Positions 8,525 to 15,602 of a stretch of DNA of 35,277 bases are shown here, piece by piece; position 1 is the stretch's first letter, and each line of letters begins with the position of its first letter. The notes beneath the pieces were generated by a model, which did no database searches, was not told where the DNA came from, and was given only the letters and a program-made list of their open reading frames with translations. The stretch covers positions 1-35,277 of the forward strand of contig JARLHU010000134.1 in NCBI GenBank assembly GCA_031292095.1. The letters run 5' to 3'. This stretch comes from Desulfosporosinus sp. Lineage in GTDB: Bacteria > Bacillota > Desulfitobacteriia > Desulfitobacteriales > Desulfitobacteriaceae. A program made the position numbers and the translations under genes.

Positions 8525-8566
8525 GCGGGGGTCCCGCCAACGTTAAAATGTTGGCGTGACCCCAAA
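8525..8566. repeat. Near-perfect 14-bp hairpin
   Basis: GGGGTCCCGCCAAC and GTTGGCGTGACCCC are inverted repeats with one mismatch, separated by a short AT-rich loop. There is no T-run on either side. It lies between the terminator and the gene stop at 8582, so it would fold in the 3' end of that mRNA and may protect it. Confidence 0.5.
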
Positions 8567-8581
8567 AGTGAGACAGCTACG

Positions 8582-8971
8582 TTATCTCTGAAACTTAATA
8601 GTAATATCCGGCATGTATTTCCGAATTGCCGTAAAAGGGTCGTTAATAAAACCCTGTTCATCATTTAACATTTTTTCTAAGACACTTTTCTCAATAATTC
8701 GATATGGTTTTATAATTCCTATCGGATGGTGCAACTCCGACGATAACACCCCACATTCAGTATCACTAACTTGTAGACCGTTAAGATGGAATGTGTATTC
8801 GCCAACTGTGCTACCGTTTTCTGTGACTTGAAGCCCTATCTTGTTATTATTCCCAGCCAGGTACTTATCCACCATACCAAGGAAATAAGGATGTTTTCGT
8901 ACTAAAGCATCATCCACTCTGTTAACCATAGGAACTAGCTTTTCTTTGATTAGAGCATCAACTTTATTCAT
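8582..8971 (-). CDS. Conserved hypothetical protein, about 129 residues
   Basis: Starting MNKVDALIKEKLVPMVNRVD, the protein is soluble and mixed alpha/beta in character, with motifs YLAGNNNKIGLQVTENG, GEYTFHLNGLQV and HHPIGIIKPYRIIEKSVLEK. I do not recognise a family; a faint similarity in layout to SCP2-like lipid-binding proteins is not strong enough to name it. ATGs at 9001 and 8983 are in frame upstream, but only the one at 8971 has an AAAGGA at a workable distance, and the others have no good site. It has its own terminator at 8491-8514 and no operon partner. Confidence 0.65.
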   Translation of the reverse strand: MNKVDALIKEKLVPMVNRVDDALVRKHPYFLGMVDKYLAGNNNKIGLQVTENGSTVGEYTFHLNGLQVSDTECGVLSSELHHPIGIIKPYRIIEKSVLEKMLNDEQGFINDPFTAIRKYMPDITIKFQR

Positions 8972-9079
8972 ATAGAGTTCCATTCCTTTCTCAGTGCTCA
9001 TGGCACCAAAAATTTAATAAAAGTAGGTGATATAATGCATTTGGTTAAATAAATACACTACAAAACCCGGGGAGGTGAG

Positions 9080-9133
9080 TGGTGCAGTTAAATTCTGCTT
9101 TAATAACCTCTATAGAGTTTATTTTACAAAATT
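9080..9133 (+). CDS. Possible 17-residue leader-type ORF
   Basis: A very strong GGGGAGGTGAG site is followed by a GTG and 17 codons (MQLNSALITSIEFILQN) to a TAG. It is the only plus-strand ribosome site of this quality nearby, between two minus-strand genes. It overlaps the 3' end of the NlpC/P60 gene, and no downstream plus-strand gene exists for it to regulate. It may be the truncated start of a lost gene. Confidence 0.2.
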
Positions 9134-9654
9134 AGCTTTTGATGGGCTTTGGAATGCCTGATTGAATCGGAGTGGGAGATCGAGGGGCCCGTATGATGTG
9201 GTTTAATAACACGTCTTGCTGCAACATAAGCTTTGGCCCAATATGGAGTAAATCCGTAAATGGCAATTCCCTTATGGCTCGTTGCACTGATAAACTTACC
9301 ATTTCCGATATATATGCCCACGTGGCTGACTCGTTTTCCTGAGGCTAGCCTAAAGAAAACCAAGTCTTTAGGACGCAGATTGTGAAAGGCCACTGGGGTT
9401 CCCACTTTGTATTGATCCACACTAACGCGCGGTAAAGTGATCCCTTGTCTAGCAAATACATAACGAGTAAAGCCAGAACAGTCAAATCCCACAGGAGTGG
9501 TGCCTCCGTGAACATACGGAACGCCTAAGTATCCTTCAGCTGTACTAATTATTGGCGTGGTTGACCCAACCGTTAATGGAGCGGCTTGGGCTAATGTGGC
9601 TGAGCTTATCATGCCTGCTATTACTGATGTCATTAATAAAATGCTCTTTTTCAT
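9124..9654 (-). CDS. Secreted NlpC/P60 cell-wall hydrolase
   Basis: 176 residues. A signal peptide (MKKSILLMTSVIAGMISSAT, cleavage near AQA-AP at about residue 24) precedes a single NlpC/P60 domain. Catalytic Cys59 lies in FDCSGF and His111 in SHVGIYIG; the third polar position lies in FISATSHKG. The enzymes cut peptidoglycan stem peptides, typically D-Glu-diaminopimelate bonds. The C-terminal tail is basic and His-rich (KPHHTGPSISHSDSIRHSKA), perhaps for wall binding. There is no extra SH3 or LysM domain. The ATG at 9654 follows GGAAAGGATAA. It is a single gene with no obvious operon partner. Confidence 0.92.
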   Translation of the reverse strand: MKKSILLMTSVIAGMISSATLAQAAPLTVGSTTPIISTAEGYLGVPYVHGGTTPVGFDCSGFTRYVFARQGITLPRVSVDQYKVGTPVAFHNLRPKDLVFFRLASGKRVSHVGIYIGNGKFISATSHKGIAIYGFTPYWAKAYVAARRVIKPHHTGPSISHSDSIRHSKAHQKLIL

Positions 9655-9954
9655 AGGAAGTTATCCTTTCCGATCATCTCCTTATTCTTTATTATCAGAA
9701 GTTTAATCATTTAATATCCTTGATAATAAATGGAAAGGTTTTGAGTCTTAATCGGGTACGCCGACATAGTAACAAAAAGTTCTTGAGTAGAATTTCACCT
9801 AATTTTATAATTTTTCCAAAATATTGTTCGACTTTAACTCGAAATTACCCCCGAATTTTGCGGAGGTTGGGCACACGGCAGCGGAGAACTGTGGAATTTC
9901 AGGCGTTTTTTTTTAGGGGGCATTGGATTAATCAGAGGGGTCGGCATGAACAGC
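9655..9954. other. Non-coding stretch upstream of the NlpC/P60 gene
   Basis: This should hold the promoter of the hydrolase gene, but I could not fix a confident -35/-10 pair. An open plus-strand frame from 9720 to 10136 starts with TTG, lacks a ribosome site and has a composition unlike real proteins here, so I treat it as spurious. Confidence 0.4.
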
Positions 9955-9979
9955 AAAAAAGGAACCCCTTACGAAGTTC
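9955..9979 (-). terminator. Intrinsic terminator downstream of a gene fragment
   Basis: On the minus strand GAAC/GTTC arms enclose TTCGTAAGG-type loop bases and are followed by a six-T run. It lies about 155 nt past the stop of the fragment at 10137-10310 and is nearly identical to the hairpin at 8491-8514. Confidence 0.55.
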
Positions 9980-10136
9980 TTCGATAAATTGGTTATTTGT
10001 TTGCTCTGTATTTCAAGAAGTCAAGACTAATAGCGCTACTTTGGGTCAATCCAGCGAAGGTAAACTTTTTACGCATTATGCGTCGAATGCGTCACAAACT
10101 AGAGCACCACAAACTTTTTTTAGTTGCGACGTTTAA

Positions 10137-10310
10137 CTAGAATTTTATGGACATTGCATGTCTAATGGCATAATCATTAGCAGCTTCAACCAATTCTACA
10201 TAACTATTTATTTTCTTATTTTTAATTAAAGCCTTAAAATCATATTTTCTGATAGTTCTATTTCCTTTTACAACTTTAAGAACAGCCGGTATCGCCAGCG
10301 CTAAAACTGC
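10137..10310 (-). pseudogene. C-terminal fragment of an unknown gene
   Basis: About 57 codons read cleanly to a TAG at 10137-10139, ending in KALIKNKKINSYVELVEAAN and DYAIRHAMSIKF. No start codon with a ribosome site exists and a stop lies just upstream in frame, so this looks like the tail of a longer gene broken near 10310. I do not recognise the family. Confidence 0.4.
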
Positions 10311-10413
10311 TTACCTAGCACATCATGCAAAAGTGTCTCAAGCCTCATCCAAGAGTACACATCATCAAGCAAAGAGCCAGGCGCTAAGAAGGCAGTCCAT
10401 AAAATGATCAAAT
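10285..10413 (+). pseudogene. Fragment of a secreted-protein-like C-terminus
   Basis: The plus strand is open with the composition of a basic, His/Ser-rich tail: AGIASAKTAYLAHHAKVSQA, then SSKSTHHQAKSQALRRQSIK and a stop. It begins at the point where the minus-strand fragment ends, suggesting a rearrangement junction near 10285-10310. The tail resembles the basic tail of the NlpC/P60 protein in style only. Confidence 0.3.
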
Positions 10414-10438
10414 CGCACTAGTAAAGGAGTAAAATGAT

Positions 10439-10531
10439 ATGAAAACTGATCATATCTTCAAAAAGCTAAGTCACTGTCCAAGCATTTTAGGTAACACATT
10501 AAAAAGAATGACTAAGCGACCAAAGATATAA
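10439..10531 (+). CDS. Possible 30-residue peptide
   Basis: An ATG at 10439, 9 nt after AAAGGAG, opens a 30-codon frame (MKTDHIFKKLSHCPSILGNT, ending RMTKRPKI). The product is basic with no membrane segment. A plus-strand hairpin follows within 15 nt. It sits in a debris region and could be the remnant of a larger gene. Confidence 0.3.
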   Translation: MKTDHIFKKLSHCPSILGNTLKRMTKRPKI

Positions 10532-10543
10532 CATATCAGGCTT

Positions 10544-10574
10544 AAGTAAGCTCCTATAAATAGGGGCTTTACTT
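10544..10574 (+). terminator. Hairpin after the 30-codon ORF
   Basis: AAGTAAGCTCCTA pairs with TAGGGGCTTTACTT with one bulge and a 4-nt loop. There is no proper T-run afterwards on the plus strand, so termination is only probable. Confidence 0.4.
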
Positions 10575-10580
10575 ATTTAC

Positions 10581-10612
10581 AAAAAAATCCCTTCGTTAGG
10601 ATGAAGAAGGGA
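10581..10612 (-). terminator. Strong intrinsic terminator, minus strand
   Basis: TCCCTTC (10588-10594) and GAAGGGA (10606-10612) form a perfect stem; on the minus strand it is followed by seven T. It lies 60 nt past the stop of the 28-residue membrane peptide ORF and supports a transcript there. Confidence 0.75.
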
Positions 10613-10672
10613 CAATTGTATAAACAATATTTGTTATTTCCCCCTTGACCTTTGTATGGACAATCTGTTGAA

Positions 10673-10759
10673 TTAATTTGGGTATTGATCGCTAGAAACC
10701 AGATTCTTGATAAGTATGGTGCAATAAATACCTATCAATATTAGAAGGATAATTAACAT
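10673..10759 (-). CDS. Possible 28-residue single-helix membrane peptide
   Basis: The ORF reads MLIILLILIGIYCTILIKNL followed by VSSDQYPN. It is one hydrophobic helix with a short polar tail, the same size and layout as KdpF but without sequence identity that I can claim. AAAGGGACG lies 11 nt upstream of the ATG. A strong terminator stands 60 nt downstream, making a compact one-gene transcription unit. It may be a toxin-like or regulatory membrane peptide, or chance. Confidence 0.4.
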   Translation of the reverse strand: MLIILLILIGIYCTILIKNLVSSDQYPN

Positions 10760-10905
10760 ATAAGTCACGTCCCTTTAAAACAACTTATTTGGGATAATAT
10801 CCTTGGAATTAATCCTAAAGTCTATTTGTTACCGTTGCTGTGACCTTTGTGTAAAGAATGTGTTAAACCTTATAATGGAGATCTGCTGAATTTATGAGAA
10901 ATAGA

Positions 10906-10939
10906 AAAGGCCTCTGCTATTGTAGCCAAGGCCTTTAAA
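10906..10939. terminator. Bidirectional terminator-like hairpin
   Basis: AAAGGCCT and AGGCCTTT form an 8-bp perfect stem around a 15-nt loop, with A-rich and T-rich flanks on both sides. Confidence 0.45.
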
Positions 10940-11020
10940 TTTGCGCTTATTTTAGTTACCGATAAGGCTTATCGCCTTCTTTCGTTGGAACCATAAAATA
11001 TAAGCCTTTCAGCTTTAGTT

Positions 11021-11170
11021 AAATACAAGTGGCAGGTAAGCCATACTGTGATTGAAGGACAGCTGCTTGTTTTGAAGGAACTGCAGGGAGTCTATGTTGA
11101 TGCTAGATTTTATGGATGTTGCTCAGCATCGTAACACTCGGCATTTATGGGCTTTGGAACCCAATTAATG
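11021..11170 (+). pseudogene. Degraded DUF898/zinc-ribbon-type membrane protein gene
   Basis: The plus strand first reads KYKWQVSHTVIEGQLLVL. After a frameshift near 11070 it continues EGTAGSL, two stops, then ILWMLLSIVTLGIYGLWNP. Together these match the pattern remembered for a family of Clostridia membrane proteins (H-T-x-I-x-G-x-x-L-x-F-x-G-T-A-G-x-L, then W-x-L-L-x-x-I-T-L-G-I-Y-G-x-W). Frameshift plus stops make it a pseudogene. Confidence 0.45.
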
Positions 11171-11233
11171 CAGTCCTTTTCGAATGTCAGAAAATACTTC
11201 CTTCGCAGGACGACCTTTGTCTGCCGTAAAATT

Positions 11234-12913
11234 TTAGTCCCTAGCTTTCACCAATACCTCTTTCCCCCGAAAGACAATAGCAAGCTGGATGATTCTATGA
11301 ATCCCCCACGCGAACAGTTCCTGCTGATATTCCTTCGCCTCGATCTGCTGTAAAGCGAGCTGAGCGATCTGTTCTAGATCCTTTACTTCCTCCGGATCGA
11401 CACTCTTAAACTCGATAATTATTCCCGCTTGGCTCGTATCCTTTGGGATGACCATGACATCGTAGCGTCCATAACCGCCCTCGCGGTTGGACTTGATGTC
11501 ATAATTAGGCCGTAGCCCTACCAAGAGGCCCAACACAAAGGCATGGTAGATCTTTTCCGGTACTTTTCCGCCGGTATCGAAGTAGCTAAAGCTACTTAGC
11601 ACATATTCTCGGAAATGACTAGCAAAGACTTCTATCTTCCCACTGATCAAGCTTTTCAACATGGTCCTCAGAAAGTCTGAATGGACGGAATCATTAAACC
11701 AGGATCTTATGATGTCGCGATAGATCGTCTCTACTTCCCGATTCGGTATTGCCAGGCTACAGATCATCTCTCCGTCTATGATTTCCCGGCTAATGGGCTT
11801 GAGATAACCGCTGAAAAGCAGAAAGCTCCAGACGTTTTGGTCATTCTTCTCTACTTCGCCAATGGAGATATTCTGGTTAATGGTTTTTACCACGGCAGTG
11901 CCCTGCAAAAGGTCTTCTAATTCCATCTTCAAAGCCGGCCCTCCCCTGCTTATCAGGCGATGGACGATTTCGTTATCGCTGGTATTTATCCAATAGGGTT
12001 GCAAACCTTCTTCCCAATTCTGTGTATATTGCAGCACGGACCAAGGATTATACACCACGGTACTACCAAAAATATAACCGTTATACCAGTTGCGAACTTC
12101 TTTTAACTGCGATTCTATACCGTAATATTCCAATAGCGCTATAACCTCTGCTTCAATAAATCCAAACTGTGCACTGTACTTTTCATTGAGTAAGGTTCTT
12201 ACCGATAGATTATTAAGCCCTGAAAAAAGACTCTCCCGGGCTACTCGCATCACCCCGGTTAAGACTCCCTTTTCCAAGTAATCATTGTCCTTGAGTGCGG
12301 CTGTCATGAAGTTGCGCATAAAAGAGATGAGCGGATCGTAATATTGTTTTAGATACGCTTGTTGGATAGGTACATCGTATTCGTCGATCAAGATGATCGT
12401 CTTCTCGCCATGGTGTTTGGTCAGAAATTCCGATAATTTTTTAATGCTACTGGCATAATCAGCTTCACTTCCTTCATCCAAGCGAACCCGATTAAAGTAC
12501 TTCTTATCCATATCGTTCAGAACTGGTGAATCTATCAAATAAAGGTGCTTATTATACTCCGTATAGATTAACTGTACTAGACTCCCATAGGTAACTTCCC
12601 AGGAATCGTGCTTAAGATCCTTAAAGCTTAGGAAAATTACTGGATACTCTCCCTGCTTTACCATACAATCAGGATGTTTACCAATCGCAAGACCATCAAA
12701 TAGCGGTTTGTTATCCTGCGCTGATTTTTCAAAAAAATAGCGTAACATGGACATATTTAGGGTTTTGCCAAAACGCCGTGGACGGGGCAGCAGCATTACT
12801 TTGGAACCATCTTCTAGGATATCTTGTATAAATAAGGTCTTATCTACATAGTAGTAAGCTCCTGTAAGCATTTCACGAAAATCACTGACACCTATGGCGA
12901 TTCTTTTCTCCAT
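11234..12913 (-). CDS. AAA-ATPase-like / PD-(D/E)XK nuclease-like protein
   Basis: 559 residues. The start MEKRIAIGVSDFREMLTGAY and YYVDKT, followed by the P-loop-like PRPRRFGKTLNMSMLRYFF, is the signature of the AAA-ATPase_like family (PF09820). The Walker B segment is KTIILIDEYDVPIQQAY. The C-terminus carries the partner PD-(D/E)XK domain (PF08011 type), with RYDVMVIPKD and IIIEFKSV as its acidic-lysine core. These proteins are abundant, often in many copies, in anaerobes; their function is unknown, with links to mobile DNA suggested only by domain logic. The ATG at 12913 has AAAGGTGGTG upstream. It stands alone, with debris on both sides. Confidence 0.9.
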   Translation of the reverse strand: MEKRIAIGVSDFREMLTGAYYYVDKTLFIQDILEDGSKVMLLPRPRRFGKTLNMSMLRYFFEKSAQDNKPLFDGLAIGKHPDCMVKQGEYPVIFLSFKDLKHDSWEVTYGSLVQLIYTEYNKHLYLIDSPVLNDMDKKYFNRVRLDEGSEADYASSIKKLSEFLTKHHGEKTIILIDEYDVPIQQAYLKQYYDPLISFMRNFMTAALKDNDYLEKGVLTGVMRVARESLFSGLNNLSVRTLLNEKYSAQFGFIEAEVIALLEYYGIESQLKEVRNWYNGYIFGSTVVYNPWSVLQYTQNWEEGLQPYWINTSDNEIVHRLISRGGPALKMELEDLLQGTAVVKTINQNISIGEVEKNDQNVWSFLLFSGYLKPISREIIDGEMICSLAIPNREVETIYRDIIRSWFNDSVHSDFLRTMLKSLISGKIEVFASHFREYVLSSFSYFDTGGKVPEKIYHAFVLGLLVGLRPNYDIKSNREGGYGRYDVMVIPKDTSQAGIIIEFKSVDPEEVKDLEQIAQLALQQIEAKEYQQELFAWGIHRIIQLAIVFRGKEVLVKARD

Positions 12914-13031
12914 TTATGCACCACCTTTCTAAGACCGAAGCTCAAATCTCCGATGCCATCCCAAAGACAGCACGGGATCGTTCCTAGATTAATACTAATA
13001 TAATTACCTAAAATTTACAAGTAGTGAACTC

Positions 13032-13192
13032 GTTCAGCTAAAGCTGAACATCGGGGCTTGGGTGGGGGAGTCTACCTCCTTCGCCGCCATGTATTTCTAT
13101 TGGGAAAGGCGGCTCGGCGATACTCTCCACCGGAGACTATCGTCACCAAAGTGGAAATAGGAACACCCACTTCTTAAAGAAGTGGGTGTTCC
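13032..13192. ncRNA. Highly structured non-coding element, possible IS200/IS605 end or omega-RNA relic
   Basis: Successive inverted repeats are packed into 160 nt: GTTCAGCT/AGCTGAAC (13032-13049), GCCGCC/GGCGGC (13083-13113), a CTCTCC/GGAGA hairpin (about 13119-13140) and a perfect 15-bp stem with TAA loop (13160-13192, GGAACACCCACTTCT arm). Base composition is far more GC-rich than the flanks. Serial hairpins ending in such a palindrome are typical of IS200/IS605 transposon ends and their guide RNAs, but no tnpA, tnpB or iscB remains here. The strand cannot be decided. Confidence 0.4.
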
Positions 13193-13235
13193 GGAATTGA
13201 TTAAGAATTATGATGGCTGTCCTTATGTCTGTGAT

Positions 13236-14375
13236 TCACTCCGGCCTTATTTCACTTCTAGCTAACGCTTGTCGAATCTCTTCTTTTACGGCTTCAGATG
13301 TTTCCTTACCGAGCTTATCTGCGAGCACTTGTTGGGCTGAGCTGCCGCCGATTTTCCCTAATGCCCATGCTGCGTTGCCACGTACTAACTCTTCTGGATC
13401 ATCCATGGCAAAGGCCAGATTAGGAACAAATGCCGCGTCTCTAAGATTACCAAGCGCAATGGCAGCATTACGCTGAAAGTATTTTCTCTCTTTTATATAG
13501 TTGAACAACAGGGGCCGTACTCTGGTGTCATAAAACTCATCTGTCATGTTAAGCACTTGAGAGAGACTGAAATCCTGAGCGACTTTCACCAAATACTCAT
13601 CCTCCGGCAGTATACTTTTTAACCGTTCCCGGTTGAGGGGGCATACATCCTGGCAAATGTCGCAACCTTGAATCTTTGTCCCCATCTTTTCACGAATTTC
13701 AGGCTGGATGTAGCTACCGGCCATACCTTCTTGAGTTAAGAAGGTATGGAAGGCGATGCAGCGGAGGGGATTTATTTTATGAGGTTCATAGATCGCTTTT
13801 GTCGGACATGCTTTCATGCAGGCAGAACATCCATCCGGGCACACCTCCTTCCTAGTGGGATTGTCGTATTCAAGTTCTTGGTCCACTATGAAGGATTTCA
13901 AGTATATAAAGGACCCGATCCCTTCAGCATAGGCAAAACCATTTCTGCCATAATTGGTTACACCAGCCTTAGCTGCAAGGACTCTTTCCGGCAAAGCAAT
14001 TTTTTCGCCCACTTCGCAGCCAAGTTTACGTAAAAATGTTCGCATTAACTCAGGTCTGGCACCATTGATATATTCAGCTGGCGGATCATAACTTCTTGCT
14101 TGATAAACCCGTCCAATTTTATTGGTCAGTTCCTTGGGAAAACTTTTCTGCGCATAATCATAGACTGTCGTTATGATTGATTTTGCGTTCGGCATCAGAG
14201 ATTTGAGATCTGCAATGGCCAGCGGACGGTAAGGAGATTTCACATAAAAAGCATACATTTCGTTTCGCTTCGTTAAATCATCAATATATTCAGGAAAGTT
14301 CTCGGCAGGAATAATCCCGATTTTGCTATACCCAATATTTAAAGCATATTCTTTAATCTGTGATGTTAGCGACAT
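13236..14375 (-). CDS. QueG-like iron-sulfur protein with C-terminal HEAT repeats
   Basis: 379 residues. After a QueG-type N-terminal part (PERVLAAKAGVTNYGRNGFA), two 4Fe-4S motifs appear: CSACMKACPTKAI and, distally, GCDICQDVCPLNRE. The C-terminus has HEAT-like repeats (AAIALGNLRDAAFVPNLAFA, then GNAAWALGKIGG). QueG reduces epoxyqueuosine to queuosine in tRNA using cobalamin and two 4Fe-4S clusters, which would fit a B12-making organism. The catalytic region differs from classical QueG, and an adjacent MarR regulator is unusual for a tRNA gene, so it may be a paralogue with another substrate. The ATG at 14375 has a perfect AGGGAGGAAAG site; an upstream ATG at 14396 has none. Confidence 0.75.
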   Translation of the reverse strand: MSLTSQIKEYALNIGYSKIGIIPAENFPEYIDDLTKRNEMYAFYVKSPYRPLAIADLKSLMPNAKSIITTVYDYAQKSFPKELTNKIGRVYQARSYDPPAEYINGARPELMRTFLRKLGCEVGEKIALPERVLAAKAGVTNYGRNGFAYAEGIGSFIYLKSFIVDQELEYDNPTRKEVCPDGCSACMKACPTKAIYEPHKINPLRCIAFHTFLTQEGMAGSYIQPEIREKMGTKIQGCDICQDVCPLNRERLKSILPEDEYLVKVAQDFSLSQVLNMTDEFYDTRVRPLLFNYIKERKYFQRNAAIALGNLRDAAFVPNLAFAMDDPEELVRGNAAWALGKIGGSSAQQVLADKLGKETSEAVKEEIRQALARSEIRPE

Positions 14376-14414
14376 AATCTTTCCTCCCTGTTCCATTTCA
14401 ATCTACTTTATAAA

Positions 14415-14428
14415 CGTGTATATGCACA
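14415..14428. promoter_or_regulatory. Operator copy upstream of the QueG-like gene
   Basis: CGTGTATATGCACA, inside ATAAAC-G-TGTATATGCACAT, is shared with the site at 14962-14977 upstream of the marR gene. It lies about 40 nt before the QueG-like start, a normal place for a repressor site. Confidence 0.6.
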
Positions 14429-14445
14429 TTTTGCTTAATGCAGAA

Positions 14446-14889
14446 TCACGGTATCAGGGCTTCCAGTTTCGAAAGCAATACCTCTAAAGTCGCTAATTCT
14501 GCTTCTCCCATATATTCCTTCAGTGATGCTTGTGCCTCACACCATAGTGTCCCAGCCTTGAGCAACGAGATTCTTCCGGCCTCGGTGAGCACCACTTGCT
14601 TGGACCGTGGATCATCTCCAGAATTAACTGCTATTAGACCGACATCTATTAATGGCTTCATATTTCGGTTCAGGGTAGTTCTGTCAATCCGCATGGTTTT
14701 AGCCAGTTCACTGATCGTTACAGGCTCCACTTGTTCAAGATTCCTCAATAACGAATACTGCGTTACCTTGAGATCGCTTGGTTCCAGAACAGTTTCGTAA
14801 AATTGCGTTACCGCCCGGGAAGCTCGCCTTATATTCAAACAGTGACAAGGACTAGTAAGCTTAGGATAGCTTACTAAAAGATGGTTCAT
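14446..14889 (-). CDS. MarR-family transcriptional regulator
   Basis: 147 residues starting MNHLLVSYPKLTSPCHCLNI. The winged-helix core is clear: LRNLEQVEPVTISELAKTMR for the helix-turn-helix, DRTTLNRNMKPLIDVGLIAV for the recognition helix, and a wing with DDPRSKQVVLTEAGR. Two cysteines near the N-terminus (PCHCLNIRR) could act in redox sensing; MarR proteins with a C-x-C-x-N-x-R motif of this type are common. A TTG at 14907 is in frame, but the ATG at 14889 has AAAGGAGA upstream. It is probably autoregulated and controls the QueG-like gene through the shared operators. The effector is unknown. Confidence 0.9.
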   Translation of the reverse strand: MNHLLVSYPKLTSPCHCLNIRRASRAVTQFYETVLEPSDLKVTQYSLLRNLEQVEPVTISELAKTMRIDRTTLNRNMKPLIDVGLIAVNSGDDPRSKQVVLTEAGRISLLKAGTLWCEAQASLKEYMGEAELATLEVLLSKLEALIP

Positions 14890-14961
14890 TGCTTTATCTC
14901 CTTTCAATGGATTATTTGAAAGTATTTAAAAATGAGTTTCACACAACTTGCAACTATAAAC

Positions 14962-14977
14962 ATGTGTATATGCACAT
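14962..14977. promoter_or_regulatory. Operator upstream of marR
   Basis: ATGTGTATATGCACAT is a near-perfect 16-bp palindrome. It begins about 15 nt downstream of the -10 of a strong promoter, where a bound dimer would block transcription. A second copy stands before the QueG-like gene. Confidence 0.7.
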
Positions 14978-14991
14978 ATATCTCTCGCCTT

Positions 14992-15020
14992 ATTGTAATA
15001 GAAACCTATGGTCTTGTCAA
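14992..15020 (-). promoter_or_regulatory. Sigma-A promoter of marR
   Basis: On the minus strand a perfect -35 TTGACA (15015-15020), a 17-nt spacer and -10 TACAAT (14992-14997). Start of transcription is expected near 14985, immediately before the operator. Confidence 0.8.
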
Positions 15021-15029
15021 GACTCGATG

Positions 15030-15054
15030 AAAAAGAGGAGCAATCATTGCTCCT
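15030..15054 (-). terminator. Terminator after the TA-like pair; copy of the cobD terminator
   Basis: AGGAGCAAT and ATTGCTCCT (15036-15054) form a 9-bp stem, followed on the minus strand by CTTTTT. The core is identical to the hairpin at 15682-15706. Confidence 0.75.
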
Positions 15055-15145
15055 AGTTTCCTAAAACTTCAATCCTGCGATATACACACAGATAAGAGAG
15101 CCACGTGATCGAGCACACTTCGGAGTGGAGGGGCTTTCCAATCAA

Positions 15146-15325
15146 TTAAGCATCTTTCTTTTGAAATCTATTTTTTAATTCTTCAAGCAGCCTTTTACCT
15201 AGCTCTGCATCACGCCTAGTTTTCTCAATCAACTCTTCCTGTTTCATATCCTTTGTTTTCTCGTAGTTCGCATATCTTATCAGGTGAATATCATTGATAG
15301 TAAACTTCTCACTTATCATTCTCAT
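15146..15325 (-). CDS. Small antitoxin-like protein, 59 residues
   Basis: The ORF starts MRMISEKFTINDIHLIRYAN and continues with a highly charged helical region (KTKDMKQEELIEKTRRDAEL). Pattern, size and the neighbouring PIN gene match small proteins often found paired with PIN-domain genes in Clostridia. A TAAGGAGAG site lies 4-10 nt before two alternative ATGs (15325 and 15319). It begins 8 nt after the PIN-gene stop, so the two are one transcript. The antitoxin role is inference from pairing; no DNA-binding motif is evident. It appears intact although the toxin is not. Confidence 0.6.
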   Translation of the reverse strand: MRMISEKFTINDIHLIRYANYEKTKDMKQEELIEKTRRDAELGKRLLEELKNRFQKKDA

Positions 15326-15333
15326 GACTCTCC

Positions 15334-15552
15334 TTATAGCATCATTGAAGGTGGTAGTATGTTAATTTCGTTATAATTCATCAACTTATTTACAGCCTGT
15401 ACCTTAATAATAGTCTTGATATTTACAAAGTGATACTGACCCTTTAATAATTCTTGCCAAAAGTCAACGGTGTCTTGCATCTTTTCTGGTGTGTCCTCAG
15501 CCTCCAAATGGCTTATTACAGATGTATCCAAATATATTTTAATCTTATTCAT
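15334..15552 (-). pseudogene. PIN-domain toxin-like gene with an internal deletion
   Basis: 72 codons. The N-terminus MNKIKIYLDTSVISHLEAED carries the first PIN acidic residue (LDTSV) and the last 32 residues (VNIKTIIKVQAVNKLMNYNE, then INILPPSMML) match a PIN C-terminus. The middle, which in full-length members of about 150 residues holds the other catalytic acidic residues, is missing; the join is in frame around GQYH-FVNIK. The product cannot be an active RNase by family rules. GGGGGGAGG lies upstream of the ATG at 15552. The frame is still open, so a short inactive protein may be made. Confidence 0.75.
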
Positions 15553-15602
15553 AACGAATTCTACCTCCCCCCTTATTTCTTAATGTAGCATGCATATAAT
15601 TA

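Noticed and set aside
9720..10136. Open plus-strand frame of 138 codons
   Set aside because: TTG start, no ribosome site, Arg/Ser-rich composition unlike neighbours, and it crosses a terminator hairpin.
13032..13192. CRISPR repeat or rRNA/tRNA fragment
   Set aside because: Stems are all different, there are no regularly spaced direct repeats and no tRNA cloverleaf.
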